Origin: a virus
Virus record (IMG/VR): IMGVR_UViG_3300030108_003980
Location: 1-23,876 of that record
Length of the DNA: 23,876 nucleotides
Strand: one strand, 5' to 3'
Shown: positions 22,996 through 23,876 of the stretch, piece after piece
Numbering within the stretch: the stretch's first letter is position 1
Layout of the letters: each line of letters begins with the position of its first letter
The notes under the pieces: model-generated
The model's input: only the letters and a program-made list of their open reading frames with translations
The model's database searches: none
Told to the model about the DNA's origin: nothing
Position numbers and translations under genes: made by a program

Positions 22996-23660
22996 AATTA
23001 AATAGAAAATATACTTACAAACATTACAATAGATTTTCAGATACCACAGGTCGTAAATATTTAGTTGATAATATTAAAGTTCCTTCAGTTACAACCATTT
23101 TAAGTGCAACTAAAGATAGAAGATTTCTAGATAATTGGAGAAGAAGAGTAGGAGAAAAAGAAGCTGATAGAATTATGAACCAAGCTTCAACTATAGGCAC
23201 AGAAATGCATCAGGTGCTTGAATATTATCTTACAGGTCAAGGATATTACAATGCTATGGATGAAGGAACAAAACCACGAATGATGGCTAAGACAATACTT
23301 GATAATATTAAAATAGATGAGGTTTGGGGTAATGAAATAAGCCTTGAATATAAAAACAAATTTGCAGGAACATGTGATTTATCTGCCGTTGCATACGGAA
23401 AACCTAGCATAATCGACTGGAAACAAACAAATAAGCCAAAAAAAGAAGAATGGGTTGAAGATTATAAATTACAGCTAGGTGCCTATTATTTAGCCCATAC
23501 GGCCAATTACGGGCCCATAGAGCAGGGTATAATAGCAATGTGTAGCCGAGACCTCCAATATCAAGAGTTTAGGCTCACAGAGGCGGATTTGAGGGAATAC
23601 GGTGATAAATTTTTAAAGAGATTAGAACAATACCATAAATTAGAGCAACCAGGATCTTAA
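22992..23660 (+). CDS. PD-(D/E)XK exonuclease, MGME1-like
   Basis: A 222-residue protein starting GTG 22992, overlapping the previous stop. Its motifs fit the Cas4/RecB-nuclease-like exonuclease superfamily, particularly MGME1: PSVTTIL at 31-37, GTEMHQVLEYYL at 69-80 (H73, E77), ISLEYKNKFAGTCDL with the metal-binding D129, IIDWKQ with D142 and K144, and QLGAYYLA with the Q161-x3-Y165 motif. Only two Cys are present (C128, C184), so a Cas4 iron-sulfur cluster is absent. The enzyme would degrade single-stranded or flapped DNA during replication, recombination or end processing. It is the first replication-type gene after the virion module, and its 3' end overlaps the convergent helicase gene by 21 bases. 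Confidence 0.85.
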   Translation: MKLNRKYTYKHYNRFSDTTGRKYLVDNIKVPSVTTILSATKDRRFLDNWRRRVGEKEADRIMNQASTIGTEMHQVLEYYLTGQGYYNAMDEGTKPRMMAKTILDNIKIDEVWGNEISLEYKNKFAGTCDLSAVAYGKPSIIDWKQTNKPKKEEWVEDYKLQLGAYYLAHTANYGPIEQGIIAMCSRDLQYQEFRLTEADLREYGDKFLKRLEQYHKLEQPGS

Positions 23661-23876
23661 GTCCTCTTCACCTAGTGTTTTAGCAGCTATTTGCCCTTTA
23701 TTTATTAAGGATTTCATAATAGCTTCATCTAAAGTATTTCTAGCCAATATATCAATATATACAACAGATCCTGTCTGTCCCATCCTATGAGCTCTATCCT
23801 CAGATTGCATTCTAACCTCTAAATTATAACTATTTGAATAATAAATGACAGTATTACAGGCAGTGAGAGTAAGCCC
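23640..23876 (-). CDS. SNF2-family helicase, C-terminal fragment (5' end outside window)
   Basis: On the minus strand a frame is open from the right edge to a TAA (complement of TTA at 23640-23642), giving the last 78 residues. It contains helicase motif VI, MQSEDRAHRMGQ, preceded by the strand VIYYSNSYNLEV and followed by VVYIDILARNTLDEAIMKSL, which is the hallmark of SNF2/RapA-type helicase C-terminal domains. Phage SNF2-like helicases take part in replication or recombination. The gene converges on the exonuclease and overlaps it by 21 bases. The N-terminal ATPase domain must lie beyond the right edge. Confidence 0.87.
   Translation of the reverse strand, partial: GLTLTACNTVIYYSNSYNLEVRMQSEDRAHRMGQTGSVVYIDILARNTLDEAIMKSLINKGQIAAKTLGEEDLRSWLL

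Noticed and set aside
22992-23660. Cas4 / CRISPR-associated nuclease
   Set aside because: The Cys cluster for an iron-sulfur centre is absent, and no cas genes or repeats are present; the motif set fits a phage MGME1-like exonuclease.

Overview
The window is a dense, AT-rich stretch of tailed-phage genome and looks like the late (virion) half of a marine short-tailed phage (podovirus). The reasons are a P22 gp10-like tail hub, an SU10/gp4-like adaptor, a tail-collar fibre, several very large glycine- or glutamine-rich internal virion proteins, tightly packed and overlapping genes, and low GC. The small conserved proteins resemble those of uncultured marine phages and of phages of SAR11/SAR116-type bacteria (HMO-2011-like or pelagiphage-like). 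That host assignment is inference from gene style. No host genes, tRNAs, rRNAs, integrase, insertion sequence or CRISPR array were seen.

Layout. 1-2137: the 3' end of a Lys-rich protein, then small connector/adaptor genes joined by TAATG stop/start overlaps. 2150-5572: tail/fibre genes, comprising a repeat protein, a fibre-like protein, a collar-domain protein and small conserved proteins. 5558-9699: an inserted, very AT-rich enzyme cassette with one 2-oxoglutarate/Fe(II) oxygenase and a NodU/TobZ-family O-carbamoyltransferase on the minus strand, then four more 2OG oxygenases on the plus strand, separated by a 37-bp divergent control region. 9735-13430: the tail hub/nozzle and small virion genes, including two (54 and 43 aa) that are easily missed. 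13427-15194: two glycosyltransferases, one GT-B with an EX7E motif and one GT-A with DxD. 15237-22811: internal virion/DNA-ejection proteins with a GNAT-like protein between them. 22798-22995: a one-helix holin/XhlA-like protein. 22992-23660: a PD-(D/E)XK exonuclease of MGME1 type. 23640-23876: the 3' end of a SNF2-family helicase on the minus strand, converging on the exonuclease.

The most interesting element is the combination of five distinct small 2OG oxygenases, a carbamoyltransferase and two glycosyltransferases, all embedded in the virion gene cluster. The parsimonious reading is an enzymatic decoration pathway in which hydroxyl groups are installed, sugars are added, and sugars or hydroxyls are carbamoylated. 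The target could be a virion protein (tail fibre), host surface glycan or DNA; the sequence does not say which. The cassette has a base composition clearly different from the flanking tail genes (about 19% versus 38% GC in hand-counted 300-base samples) and contains the only minus-strand genes in the late region, so it behaves like a mobile cargo block.

There is no stretch above 300 bases without a gene.
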